Of a stretch of DNA of 36,100 nt, positions 24,666 to 33,478 are shown in pieces. The notes below the pieces were generated by a model. It worked only from the letters and a program-made list of their open reading frames with translations, did not search any database and was not told the origin of the DNA. The DNA comes from Acidobacteriota bacterium (lineage in GTDB: Bacteria > Acidobacteriota > Holophagae > Holophagales > Holophagaceae), in the NCBI GenBank assembly GCA_021812805.1, contig JAKAMQ010000008.1, forward strand, positions 1 through 36,100, written 5' to 3'. The position numbers were made by a program, and so were the translations under genes. The stretch's first letter is position 1. Each line of letters begins with the position of its first letter.

Positions 24666-25682
24666 ATGGAGTCGGTCTACCTCAAGACCCTGGTGGAAGT
24701 CGTGAAGGCCGGCAGCCTTTCCCGGGCGGCAGAGGTGCTCTGCGTGACTCAGCCGGCTGTCTCCCGCCGGATCAAGTTCCTGGAAGACCAGTACGGCTGC
24801 GCGCTTTTGGATCGCTCGGGCAGCCAGATCCGGCCCACCGAAGCTGGCCGCATGGTGTACCAGAAGGCCGGAGCCCTGCTCGATATCGAAGCCGAACTGG
24901 AAGCCGGGCTCCACCAGCTGGAAGGGAAGACCCGCCTGTCTTTCAGCTGCACCCCCGCCTTCGGCTCGGCTCACATGCCCGGTGTCCTCCGTGATTTCAT
25001 GCTCACGTGCGTGGACACCGCGGATCTCAAATTCCTCTTCCTCTCGCCCAACGAAACTTTGCGCGGCCTGGGGGAGGGGATCTTCGATGCGGGCGTGGTC
25101 GAGGGCGCAACCCTGTTCGATCCTGCCTCCTTCTCCACCCATCCCCTTCCCGAGGCGGAAACGGTCTTCATGGCCAGTCCTGAACTCGCCCTACCCTCGA
25201 CGGGGGCCCTCATCGACTCGCTGCTGGAACTGCCCCTCTACACCCGACGGGAGGGTTGCTGTTCTCGCATGCTCATGGAGCGCGGGCTCAAGGGAATCGG
25301 CCTCAGCCTCAGTTCCTTCCGCAAGGTGATCATCCTCGACGATCTCCACCTTCTGATCCAGGCCGTCCTGGCCGGAGAAGGCATCTCGTTCCTGCCCACG
25401 GACCTGGTCCAGGAGCACATCGCCGCGGGCCGGATCAACCTGCACCGCATTCCTGGATTCGATCACTCACGATCCCGCACCCTGGTCGTCAATGACCGCC
25501 TGGGATCGGAGGAGGCTCTCGGTCATTTCGTGAACGTGATCCTTGCCCATTTCGGTCTTCCTTCCACCAAGACTTCCGCAGCGCTTTCCCCGAAACTGAA
25601 CCAGGCCCCAGCTTCCAGAACATCCTTGATCTCCCCAGGCGCAGGCTGCCTGCCCCCGCTGTGTTCTTGCCCGAGGGCCTGA
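24666..25682 (+). CDS. LysR-family transcriptional regulator (CysB-like layout)
   Basis: MESVYLKTLVEVVKAGSLSRAAEVLCVTQPAVSRRIKFLEDQYGCALLDRSGSQIRPTEAG; substrate domain GAVEG...LAGEGISFLPTDLVQEHI. Final ~30 codons look atypical for the family. Confidence 0.92.
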   Translation: MESVYLKTLVEVVKAGSLSRAAEVLCVTQPAVSRRIKFLEDQYGCALLDRSGSQIRPTEAGRMVYQKAGALLDIEAELEAGLHQLEGKTRLSFSCTPAFGSAHMPGVLRDFMLTCVDTADLKFLFLSPNETLRGLGEGIFDAGVVEGATLFDPASFSTHPLPEAETVFMASPELALPSTGALIDSLLELPLYTRREGCCSRMLMERGLKGIGLSLSSFRKVIILDDLHLLIQAVLAGEGISFLPTDLVQEHIAAGRINLHRIPGFDHSRSRTLVVNDRLGSEEALGHFVNVILAHFGLPSTKTSAALSPKLNQAPASRTSLISPGAGCLPPLCSCPRA

Positions 25683-25784
25683 ATTTGACGCTACCCGGGA
25701 TGCGGCCAGGTTCCTTGAGCAGATCGCCAAGAAGGTCCGCAGTCCGGGGTGGGAGGGGCTGAAACCGGTCGTGGACGTGACGCC

Positions 25785-26123
25785 CTAACATCCACCCTTG
25801 TCGAGGCTGTCATCGAAAGTGACCTTCTCGCCCTTCTTCAACTCCTTGGCCTTCGGAGAAGCCAGGGTCACGGTAATGCCCTTGGCCAGCTCTTCGGTCT
25901 TCGGGAATGAGAGGGTCACGCTGCCCCCCCCCACCGCCATGATCCTGCCAAAGAGCCTCTTGTTGATCTTCACTGGGGCACCGCGCCTTGCCCAAGGCGG
26001 GAGGGCGCCGCGCAATTCCACCACCACGATCCGGCCATTCACCGAAACCACCTTCCCTTGGGTAGGGGCTCCGAAGGCGGTGACCGCCAGAAGCATGATC
26101 AATGCCAGGGGACGCTTGGACAT
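25785..26123 (-). CDS. Small secreted protein of unknown function (paralogue of 18949..19239), internal 16-aa tandem duplication, C-terminal Gly-Cys
   Basis: MSKRPLALIMLLAVTAFGAPTQGKVVSVNGRIVVVELRG...VKINKRLFGRIMAV...SVTLSFPKTEELAKGITVTLASPKAKELKKGEKVTFDDSLDKGGC. Confidence 0.85.
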   Translation of the reverse strand: MSKRPLALIMLLAVTAFGAPTQGKVVSVNGRIVVVELRGALPPWARRGAPVKINKRLFGRIMAVGGGSVTLSFPKTEELAKGITVTLASPKAKELKKGEKVTFDDSLDKGGC

Positions 26124-26150
26124 CGCCACTCCGATGATCGCGAGTTAAGC

Positions 26151-26486
26151 CTACTCTCGGGGCAGATCCTTGTGAGTGACATCGCGCACCCAGGTGAAGG
26201 CCGCCACGGTGGCGGGCATCCCCAGGGTGCCCGCGGCCAGAGCCACCACCTGTTCCATCTCTTCGGCAGTGATGCCAAGGTCCAGAGCCTTTCGAGCGCT
26301 GGCGTGGACGGCGCCTTCCCGCAGTCCGCCGATGGCCACGGCGAGTTTTACCAGCCTCTGGGTTTTCTCGTCCAACGGGCCTGTGGCCCCCGCCTCGTGG
26401 ATGGCATCCCAGGCCTCGGCCAGCTTGGGGTAGCGGCCCACGAACTCACGGTACTTCTTCGGGGGATCGGTCTTCATGCGGGACAT
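26151..26486 (-). CDS. Carboxymuconolactone decarboxylase/AhpD-like family protein
   Basis: LDEKTQRLVKLAVAIGGLREGAVHASARKALDLGITAEEMEQVVALAAGTLGMPATVAAF. Confidence 0.88.
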   Translation of the reverse strand: MSRMKTDPPKKYREFVGRYPKLAEAWDAIHEAGATGPLDEKTQRLVKLAVAIGGLREGAVHASARKALDLGITAEEMEQVVALAAGTLGMPATVAAFTWVRDVTHKDLPRE

Positions 26487-26517
26487 GTGTCCTCCTGGAA
26501 TGATCAAGACAGGATAC

Positions 26518-26547
26518 GGCGGACCCCGAGGAAAACCGGGGTCCGCC
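26518..26547. terminator. Hairpin between tatA-like and CMD-family genes
   Basis: GGCGGACCCCG-AGGAAAAC-CGGGGTCCGCC, 11-bp perfect arms, no clear T-tract. Confidence 0.6.
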
Positions 26548-26570
26548 CTGAAGCACCCTGGATGGAACGA

Positions 26571-26726
26571 CTACTTCAAGTCTTCCGTGATGGCCTTGGA
26601 CGCCTTCTTGAACTCCTGGATGCCCTGCCCGAGGGACTTCCCCAATTGGGGCAGCCTGGACGGGCCGAAGAAGACCAGGAGGGCGACGCCGATCAGGAGA
26701 ATTTAAGTCATGCCGATATTGCCCAT
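26571..26726 (-). pseudogene. TatA/TatE-like Tat translocase subunit interrupted by an in-frame TAA at codon 8
   Basis: Minus-strand translation MGNIGMT*ILLIGVALLVFFGPSRLPQLGKSLGQGIQEFKKASKAITEDLK. Clear TatA N-terminus, FGP hinge and amphipathic helix; TAA at 26703-26705. Confidence 0.85.
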
Positions 26727-26735
26727 AGTGGCTCC

Positions 26736-28010
26736 CTAGAACCCGATCTGAACCGACATCACCATGCTGTCGCCGCCCTGCTCGCCGGTCTGGCCAGCCC
26801 GCGGTGCGAGGAAGTTCTTGCTGCGGTGGATGTAATCGAACTTCACCTTGCCATCGACGTACTTGGCCGGCGTAAAGAGGTAGTTGTAGCCCACGATCGC
26901 TTCGTAGTACTTCGGTGAGAAGTCGTTGCCCGTGGGTGCTCCGGTCGTGGTGTTGGTGGTGTAGGGATCCGTGGCCGTGTACCAGTCGTCACCCTGGTTG
27001 AAGTTCAGGTAGTCGAACCGCGCCGTGAACCAGTGGCGGCCCAGCTTGTAGGCGCCGGATAGGGTGTAGCCCAGGTACTTCTGGTCGAGGTGCTGGCGTT
27101 GGGCGGCAGTCCCGGCGGCGGTCCCGGCGGGGAACACCGAGGGATAGCGTCGGCCCAGAAGGCCTGTGGTCACTTCCACCGCACCCTGCCACTGGGTGTC
27201 GTCGAACACGTAGTAGGCGCCGATGTTGGTGGTCTTGTCCTTATTGTCTAGCACCGCTGCGGCGTCGGGGGCATTCACGCCCGTGAAGGTCCCGGATACC
27301 AGACCCACATCGCGGACATCGGTACTGCCCTGGCGGTACCAGGCGCCGAAGCTGTGATCCGCGCCGTAGGTGGCGTTCACTGAGAAGCTGTAGTCCTTCT
27401 GGGCGTTCGTGTCGTTGGCCTTGAAAGTGAGGCTGGAGTCGGTCATGCCGTTGCCCACGCCCAGGTTGAACTTCGCGGCGATGCCATTCGAATCCCCAAC
27501 ACTGTAGGTGGCCAGGGCCCCACGGTCCCGCTTCTCGGCCCACATCCGAGCGGTCATGGAGCGGTCGTAGAACAGGAGCTTCTGCCCGCCACCAATCGTG
27601 GACTCGTAGTTCATGGGCATTTTGAACTGGCCCATCTTGATCGAGAACTGCTTGTTGAAGGCGAAGGCCATCCAGGCGTCGAGCAGGTTGTTCGTGGCCG
27701 CGGGCTGGCTGTTGCTGGAGGTATTCGGGTCGAACAGGACACCCCATGTCACCTGATCGCCTGCATTGCCGTTCAGGTAGATTTCGGTGCGACGCATGTA
27801 GAACTGGTTCTCCTTGAACGCCGTGTTCACGGCGCCGTTGGCGTAAAAGGGCGCCACCGATGGAGCCGAATCCAGCCGCAGGTTGTTGTTCATCATCTGC
27901 GTGTACCAGGCCTCTAGCAGGGCGTGGATCTGGACATTCTGCTGGGCCTGGGCCAGAGGCGCCATGCCTGCGAGGACCGCCGCTAGTGTGGCGATTTGTG
28001 TGATTTTCAT
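26736..28010 (-). CDS. Outer membrane porin (OprO/OprP-like)
   Basis: Signal peptide MKITQIATLAAVLAGMAPLAQA; FYMRRTEIYLNGNAGDQVTWGVLFDPN, FSIKMGQFKMPMNYES; barrel ending ...SVQIGF. Confidence 0.85.
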   Translation of the reverse strand: MKITQIATLAAVLAGMAPLAQAQQNVQIHALLEAWYTQMMNNNLRLDSAPSVAPFYANGAVNTAFKENQFYMRRTEIYLNGNAGDQVTWGVLFDPNTSSNSQPAATNNLLDAWMAFAFNKQFSIKMGQFKMPMNYESTIGGGQKLLFYDRSMTARMWAEKRDRGALATYSVGDSNGIAAKFNLGVGNGMTDSSLTFKANDTNAQKDYSFSVNATYGADHSFGAWYRQGSTDVRDVGLVSGTFTGVNAPDAAAVLDNKDKTTNIGAYYVFDDTQWQGAVEVTTGLLGRRYPSVFPAGTAAGTAAQRQHLDQKYLGYTLSGAYKLGRHWFTARFDYLNFNQGDDWYTATDPYTTNTTTGAPTGNDFSPKYYEAIVGYNYLFTPAKYVDGKVKFDYIHRSKNFLAPRAGQTGEQGGDSMVMSVQIGF

Positions 28011-28054
28011 GAAAGCTCCTAGGGAAGATGTTGGGGGGGAAGAGAATAGAGATG

Positions 28055-28090
28055 GATCGGCGAGGCGCGCCGCTGCAGGCCTCGCCGATC
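28055..28090. repeat. Perfect inverted repeat (12-bp arms) between Mo-oxidoreductase and porin genes
   Basis: GATCGGCGAGGC-GCGCCGCTGCAG-GCCTCGCCGATC. Confidence 0.8.
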
Positions 28091-28097
28091 ATCGTGG

Positions 28098-31000
28098 TCA
28101 GTCACCGGTGTGCACGCTCTCGCGATCCGAGGCTCCGCTGGCCACCTTAACCAGCTTGATGCGGCTCCCACCGAAAGCCGAATCCCCGGCAATGGGATCC
28201 GTCAGGCATACATCCTTGAGATAGCTGTCCACGGCCATGGCCGGGTTGGGCACCAGGCCCTTGGAGCGGGCGGGTTCGCCCTTCACCAACTGGCCATTGA
28301 TGGTCATGTCTTTGGAGCCATAGGCCCAGTGGCCGAAACTCCAAGAGACGGCTACGGCGCCAGGACGAATGCCCTGGATTACCTTGACCTTGCCCTGGAC
28401 GGTCACTGTCTCTCCGGAGGCCAGGTTGAAGGTGCCGTTGAAGCCGGGGGCTTCCAGGCGGACCGTATCATAATCCTCGAGGCCCATCCGTTTGGCGTCG
28501 CGGGCGTTCAAGTAGACGAAGTTTTCCGGCATGAGGGCCATTTGTCCGGCGTAATTGCTGATCGTGCGGGACTGGCCGCCGAAGATGTCCTTGTAGGTGA
28601 AGAGGGCCAGATCGTACTCGGAGCCGAAGACCACCGGCTTGCCGTCGAAGCTGGTCAGTTCCTGGAAGACGGGCACGCCCGAGAGAAACTTGCCTGTGAC
28701 GGAGTGCCTGGCCGACCCGATAGGCTCTACGTATAGGTTCATCTGCTTGCCCCAGGTGTGGCCCAGAAAGGCCCCGTCGTGGGCCTTGTCGGCCTTCTCG
28801 AAGCGCCCACCATGGTTCAGGACTGTGACCACCTTTGACCACTCCCCCCCCACGGCGGCCCGCCACTTCGCAGGTTCGAACACGCCTCGGGGAAGATGGC
28901 GTCGTGCCCTGAGGAAGAGATCCTGGTCTTCCCGGCTGGCTTCCTTGACAGCGTCGCCCTCTTTGTCGCCCGAGGCCACATTGGCCACCATTTTCAGGTA
29001 GAACTGCTCGGGGCGCTTGAGGTCCCATCCAGAACCCATGCCATCCTTGCCATAACCAGGCGCTTTCAACTTCTGGGCCACGGCAATCATGACGGCATCC
29101 ATGCTGATGGGCATGTCCTCGCCCTGGACCGATACGACCTCGGGAATGGGTGTAACTACGGGCTGGCGGATCTTTGTGGTCTTGGTGAGAGTCACCGGGC
29201 TAGTGCCCATGGGATTGCCCCAGCGCTCCAGGTAGGCGATGTCGGGGAAGACGTAATCGGCGAACATGCTGGTCTCGCCCAGGACGATGTCCGTGCAGAT
29301 GAACAGTGGTAGGCGCTCCGTATCCTGGAGCATCTTGATCTGGAGGTGCCCCGCCGGGCTGGACAAGACCGGCGTACCGTAGTGGAGCCAGAGGATCTTG
29401 ATGGGGTAGGGATACCCCGCGTGGGCAGCGGGGATGATCTCCTGGTAGACATCATCTGTGAAAGGGAACCAGGGGCGCTTGGCAGGGTACCCATCGCGCT
29501 TGAAGATCGTGCTGCTCTCGTAGGAACCGCTGGACTCCCGGGTCAGCTTTACCCCGAATGGCTTCAGGGCTCCGGGGTGCATCTTGCCGATGTCGAAGGG
29601 CTTGCCAGGCTTCCCGCCCATGCTGTCCCAGGCGCCGCCGCCAGGGGCGAACCCGCCTACGTGGTCAATATTACCGATGAGCAGGTTCAGGGCGATGATC
29701 GCCTGAGCCGCATAGTAACCGTAGGTCAACTTGATGGGGCCACGGTAGAAATCAATAGCAGCCTTCTTCCCGTGGGCCGTGAATTCCCGCGCCAGCGATT
29801 CAATGGTGGCCTGGTCCACGCCACTCTTCTCGACGTAGTGGGTCATGCCGTGTTCGAAGACAGAATCGCGGAGGGCGCGGAAGCCAGTCTTGATCTTCAT
29901 GCCTCGGAGGGTGGTATCCACATCAAGATCTCCGACGACGGACTTCTTCTCGTCCTCGGGATCCACGGCTGTGGGACGTCCCCCGACCAGGGCCACGAAC
30001 TGGGTTTCGTTGCCCACGCCCAGTTCCTTGGCGCGGATCAACTTGCCCGTTTCTACATTGACCAGCCAGCAGGCATTGCTCCAGGTCTTCTCATCCCCAG
30101 CCTTGGCGGCGGCTTTGTTGGCATTGCGCAGGAAGGCCTCATCGTACCGCTTGTTCTCGATGATCCAGTTGAGCATGCCGAAGGCCAGGGCAAGGTCTCC
30201 GCCGGGCGCAACGGGCACCCACCAGCCCTTGGCCGCGGTCTTGGAAAGCCGCGGATCTACGACCGCCACCTTGAGCTTGCCATCCACAATGGCCTGGGAT
30301 ACCTGCGGTCCCATGGGGGTAGGACCGAAATTGGCCTCGGTGTAACCAGTGCCCCAGAAGATCACGAACTCGGACTTGGTGTAGTCCGGCTTCATGTGGT
30401 TGGTGCCTTTGTTCCAGCTTCCCACGCCATCCTTCACAGCCCACTGCGCGGTGGCCCAGAGGAAGGCCACATGGTGGGCCTGTTCGCAGATGGTGGTGTG
30501 GGCGTACCAGTTGACGGATCCGATGCCGTTGAAGGTGAACCGCTTCGCGAATACTTCGCGGTCGGGGCCGATGCGCCCGCCCTGGAAAACGAACTGGTTG
30601 TTCTTGGGCCCGAGGTCCGGATGGTCGGGATCAATCAGCACATCCAGATGATCCTTGTGCTTCGACTTGAAATCCTCCACGGTCATCGTCCCGGCGCGGA
30701 CCTCGCTCACATCCTCGCCTAGCGCCTTGGCCAGGGAGGCATCTTTCAGGACGAACACCTCTTTGAATCCAGGCACATGCCGGGTTTCGCCGATGTCGGC
30801 GAAGAGCTGGCCGCCCTCGGTGATCTCTTGGATGGCCTGCTCGAAGGGGATGGCCTTCCACTGGCGGGACCCCCGCGGTCCATTGCGCTTGAGCACCATG
30901 CGGATGCGATAGGGGTCGTAGATGCTCTGGACGCCCGCTTGGCCCTTGGGGCAGAGATGCCCGTCCACCTTGGCCACGGCCTGGGGACTGAGATCGTAAC

Positions 31001-31274
31001 TGAGCTGGGGCTGCAGGTTCATGGGGCTATAGGGATTACCGTCAATCTTGACCAGCAGGCCGTTCTGGATCTTTGCTTTCACGGTGCACTGCGTGTTGCA
31101 CTGCAGGCACTGGGAATAGAGGATGTTCTCGGGCTGGGCCAGATCATAGCTGTCGTGTCCATCGGGGCCGGAGCCCTGGATGGCGGCCATCAAACGGTTG
31201 CCCTCGCTACCGAGGAGGGCGCCGGCACCGGCCAGGACGCCGCCCTTGAGAACATCGCGGCGGGAGAGTTTCAT
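28098..31274 (-). CDS. Tat-exported molybdopterin oxidoreductase, catalytic subunit (Ttr/Srd/Arr-like)
   Basis: Tat signal MKLSRRDVLKGGVLAGAGALLG; CLQCNTQCTVKAKIQNGLLVKIDGNPYSPMN...GHLCPKGQAG; TTICEQAHHVAFLWATAQ candidate Mo-ligand Cys; ~1058 aa, matching the TtrA-like size class. Confidence 0.88.
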   Translation of the reverse strand: MKLSRRDVLKGGVLAGAGALLGSEGNRLMAAIQGSGPDGHDSYDLAQPENILYSQCLQCNTQCTVKAKIQNGLLVKIDGNPYSPMNLQPQLSYDLSPQAVAKVDGHLCPKGQAGVQSIYDPYRIRMVLKRNGPRGSRQWKAIPFEQAIQEITEGGQLFADIGETRHVPGFKEVFVLKDASLAKALGEDVSEVRAGTMTVEDFKSKHKDHLDVLIDPDHPDLGPKNNQFVFQGGRIGPDREVFAKRFTFNGIGSVNWYAHTTICEQAHHVAFLWATAQWAVKDGVGSWNKGTNHMKPDYTKSEFVIFWGTGYTEANFGPTPMGPQVSQAIVDGKLKVAVVDPRLSKTAAKGWWVPVAPGGDLALAFGMLNWIIENKRYDEAFLRNANKAAAKAGDEKTWSNACWLVNVETGKLIRAKELGVGNETQFVALVGGRPTAVDPEDEKKSVVGDLDVDTTLRGMKIKTGFRALRDSVFEHGMTHYVEKSGVDQATIESLAREFTAHGKKAAIDFYRGPIKLTYGYYAAQAIIALNLLIGNIDHVGGFAPGGGAWDSMGGKPGKPFDIGKMHPGALKPFGVKLTRESSGSYESSTIFKRDGYPAKRPWFPFTDDVYQEIIPAAHAGYPYPIKILWLHYGTPVLSSPAGHLQIKMLQDTERLPLFICTDIVLGETSMFADYVFPDIAYLERWGNPMGTSPVTLTKTTKIRQPVVTPIPEVVSVQGEDMPISMDAVMIAVAQKLKAPGYGKDGMGSGWDLKRPEQFYLKMVANVASGDKEGDAVKEASREDQDLFLRARRHLPRGVFEPAKWRAAVGGEWSKVVTVLNHGGRFEKADKAHDGAFLGHTWGKQMNLYVEPIGSARHSVTGKFLSGVPVFQELTSFDGKPVVFGSEYDLALFTYKDIFGGQSRTISNYAGQMALMPENFVYLNARDAKRMGLEDYDTVRLEAPGFNGTFNLASGETVTVQGKVKVIQGIRPGAVAVSWSFGHWAYGSKDMTINGQLVKGEPARSKGLVPNPAMAVDSYLKDVCLTDPIAGDSAFGGSRIKLVKVASGASDRESVHTGD

Positions 31275-32452
31275 TTCGACACCTCGTGGCTCGTGGAATT
31301 CGGGACCAGGGGCAGATGGCGGCGGCCCAGGTAGAAGATGGCGATGCCGAGCGCAACGACACCCATGAGGATCTGCCACTCGAAGAAACTGGGAACGTAG
31401 TGGTACGAGAGGTGGTTCCCGATGGGATCCACGTAGGCGTTCTCGAGCCCCTTCAGTTCAGGCGTGACAAGGCCAGGAATCACCAGGTTCAGGCGAATGG
31501 CGAAGAAGGTCACGGCCACCAAGGCGCTGGCCAAATTGATTGACTTGGCATCTCGCTTTGCCGCCAGAAGGTAGATGGGGACCGCAACGCCCAGGAGGAT
31601 GTGGACGACCCAGTAGACGTACCAGAAGGGACCGAAGAGAACGTACTTGACGAGGCTTGCTTCGGGCCCCACCCCGTACCAGAGGGGGATGGAGAACTCG
31701 GCCCATTCGAGCAGCAGATCGAACAGTAGGAAGCCCAGGACGATCTTCCCGAGGAACTGGAGCAGATCCAGCCAGGCCTCGTCTTTGTCAGGCCAGAAGG
31801 AGGCCACGATGAAGGTCATCAACGCGCCTCCTGAAAGCAGGGCGCCGACCAGGAACATGATCGGATAGATGGGGCTGTTCCAGAACGGGCGCGCCGACAC
31901 GGTCCCAAATAGGGCGCCCACACCGCCATGGAAGGCGATGGCCAGGGGAATGCCGATGGTCGCGAGGCGTTTCAATTTTCGGTCATCTTCCCGGATCGCC
32001 TCCGCTGAAAGGGACTTCATGTCCCGGCGCAACGCGTAATAGAGCTCCCCCAGAAGTAGGGCGAAGTAGGCTGAGTAGAGCCATACCATCCAGGCCATCA
32101 TCGAATGGAAGTGGGGGCGGGTGAACACCTCGTAGTTGCGTTCCATATGGCCCAGATCGAACCAGATGGTGAGCAGGGACATGACGAGCGTGGTGGCAGC
32201 CACGAACAGCGCCAGCTTGGCGATCCGCTCCAGTTTGTGGACACCGAAAACGTACACTAGGCTGGAGAGCAGGAAGGCGCCCGCAGAGAGCCCGATGAAA
32301 AAGATGTAAGCCGCCACCCACATACCCCAGGGCACGTAGCTGGTGTAGGCGGCGAGGCGATGGCCCAGGAACAGGCGTTCAATCAGGCCGATCCCGCCCA
32401 GGAGAGCCAGGAGGGCCCAGATCGCCCAGAGGATTTTGGCGTTTCGGTTCAT
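31271..32452 (-). CDS. NrfD-like polytopic membrane subunit
   Basis: Polytopic ~393 aa, YTSYVPWGMWVAAYIFFIGLSAGAFLLSSLVYVFG typical of the NrfD/PsrC/HybB group; ATGA overlap with the catalytic subunit. Confidence 0.9.
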   Translation of the reverse strand: MNRNAKILWAIWALLALLGGIGLIERLFLGHRLAAYTSYVPWGMWVAAYIFFIGLSAGAFLLSSLVYVFGVHKLERIAKLALFVAATTLVMSLLTIWFDLGHMERNYEVFTRPHFHSMMAWMVWLYSAYFALLLGELYYALRRDMKSLSAEAIREDDRKLKRLATIGIPLAIAFHGGVGALFGTVSARPFWNSPIYPIMFLVGALLSGGALMTFIVASFWPDKDEAWLDLLQFLGKIVLGFLLFDLLLEWAEFSIPLWYGVGPEASLVKYVLFGPFWYVYWVVHILLGVAVPIYLLAAKRDAKSINLASALVAVTFFAIRLNLVIPGLVTPELKGLENAYVDPIGNHLSYHYVPSFFEWQILMGVVALGIAIFYLGRRHLPLVPNSTSHEVSK

Positions 32453-32461
32453 CGCGTCCTC

Positions 32462-33391
32462 CTAGCTCAGGTAGAAAACTTGGGGCTGGGTGCCCGCTTC
32501 GGGCTTGAGGACCTTGGCGTTCGCCTGGCCCGCCAGTTCGGACACCAGGGATTTCGGGTCATTCAGGTCACCAAAGAAGGTCGCCCGACCCACACAGGTG
32601 GACACGCACATGGGCAGCATCCCCTGGTCGAGACGGTGGGTACAGAAGGTGCACTTACGGGCATTCCCAACGGGGCTGCCGGGAATGAGCCCTTCGCTCC
32701 GTTCCCAGTGCTTGCCGTACTCAAAATTCGGCGGATTCTGATAAGCTCGGGCCTCCGTGAGGGCCAGCGCCCCATCGGCACCCTTGGCCGCATTGTCTGT
32801 CCAGTGCTCGCCGAAATCGAAGGTCCGGGCCTGGTAGGGGCAGGCTGTGAGGCAATAGCGGCAGCCGATGCAGACATCGTAGTCAATCACAACGATGCCA
32901 TCCGCACGTTTGTAGGTGGCTTCCACAGGGCACACCGGCGTGCACCCGGGATCCTCGCAATGCATGCAGGGACGGGGCGTGAAGGTGCGCGCCACATCTG
33001 GGTAGGTGCCCCTCTCTTCATTAATCACCGGCCGGTACACCACCCCGGGCGGCAGCTTGTTCTCCATGACGCAGCCGACCGTGCATGAGGAACATCCTGT
33101 GCACTTCCGGGTGTCAATGACCATGCCCCATCGGCGCTCCTTGAATGGTTTCTTCATGGTCCGCTCAAGCTCAGCCTGCATGCGGATCAGAACGTCCTGG
33201 TCCACATGTTCGGAAAGCTGGAAGGGGGAGGCGGGCATCGGAGGAAGGCCCGATGCGGGCATTGTGTTGGTCTTTTCCTCTGCGCCCAGCTTGACCCCGT
33301 TGAGCGCCAAGCCGGCGAAGACCGCGGAGCTCACCTTCTCGATAAAGGCCCTCCGGGAATCGGGGGCAGATGGCTGAAGGGACTGTTCCAT
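32462..33391 (-). CDS. 4Fe-4S electron transfer subunit (TtrB-like) with N-terminal Tat-like signal
   Basis: [114 protein letters not shown]. Confidence 0.92.
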   Translation of the reverse strand: MEQSLQPSAPDSRRAFIEKVSSAVFAGLALNGVKLGAEEKTNTMPASGLPPMPASPFQLSEHVDQDVLIRMQAELERTMKKPFKERRWGMVIDTRKCTGCSSCTVGCVMENKLPPGVVYRPVINEERGTYPDVARTFTPRPCMHCEDPGCTPVCPVEATYKRADGIVVIDYDVCIGCRYCLTACPYQARTFDFGEHWTDNAAKGADGALALTEARAYQNPPNFEYGKHWERSEGLIPGSPVGNARKCTFCTHRLDQGMLPMCVSTCVGRATFFGDLNDPKSLVSELAGQANAKVLKPEAGTQPQVFYLS

Positions 33392-33456
33392 GAATACCTC
33401 CGGGACGGGGCGTGGTGGGGGACAGAGATGCCTCTAAGTTGCTCGGGCCTCTTCAA

Positions 33457-33472
33457 TGCAGGAAGCAGGCCA
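33457..33472 (-). promoter_or_regulatory. Putative sigma54 (-24/-12) promoter of the Ttr/Srd-like operon
   Basis: Minus strand TGGCCTG-CTTC-CTGCA versus TGGCACG-N4-TTGCW: GG-N10-GC spacing exact, 9 of 12 defined positions match; about 65 nt upstream of the FeS gene start. Confidence 0.65.
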
Positions 33473-33478
33473 AACGGT

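Noticed and set aside
29346-30722. 458 aa plus-strand ORF
   Set aside because: Antisense to the Ttr-like catalytic subunit, which has unambiguous FeS and Mo motifs.
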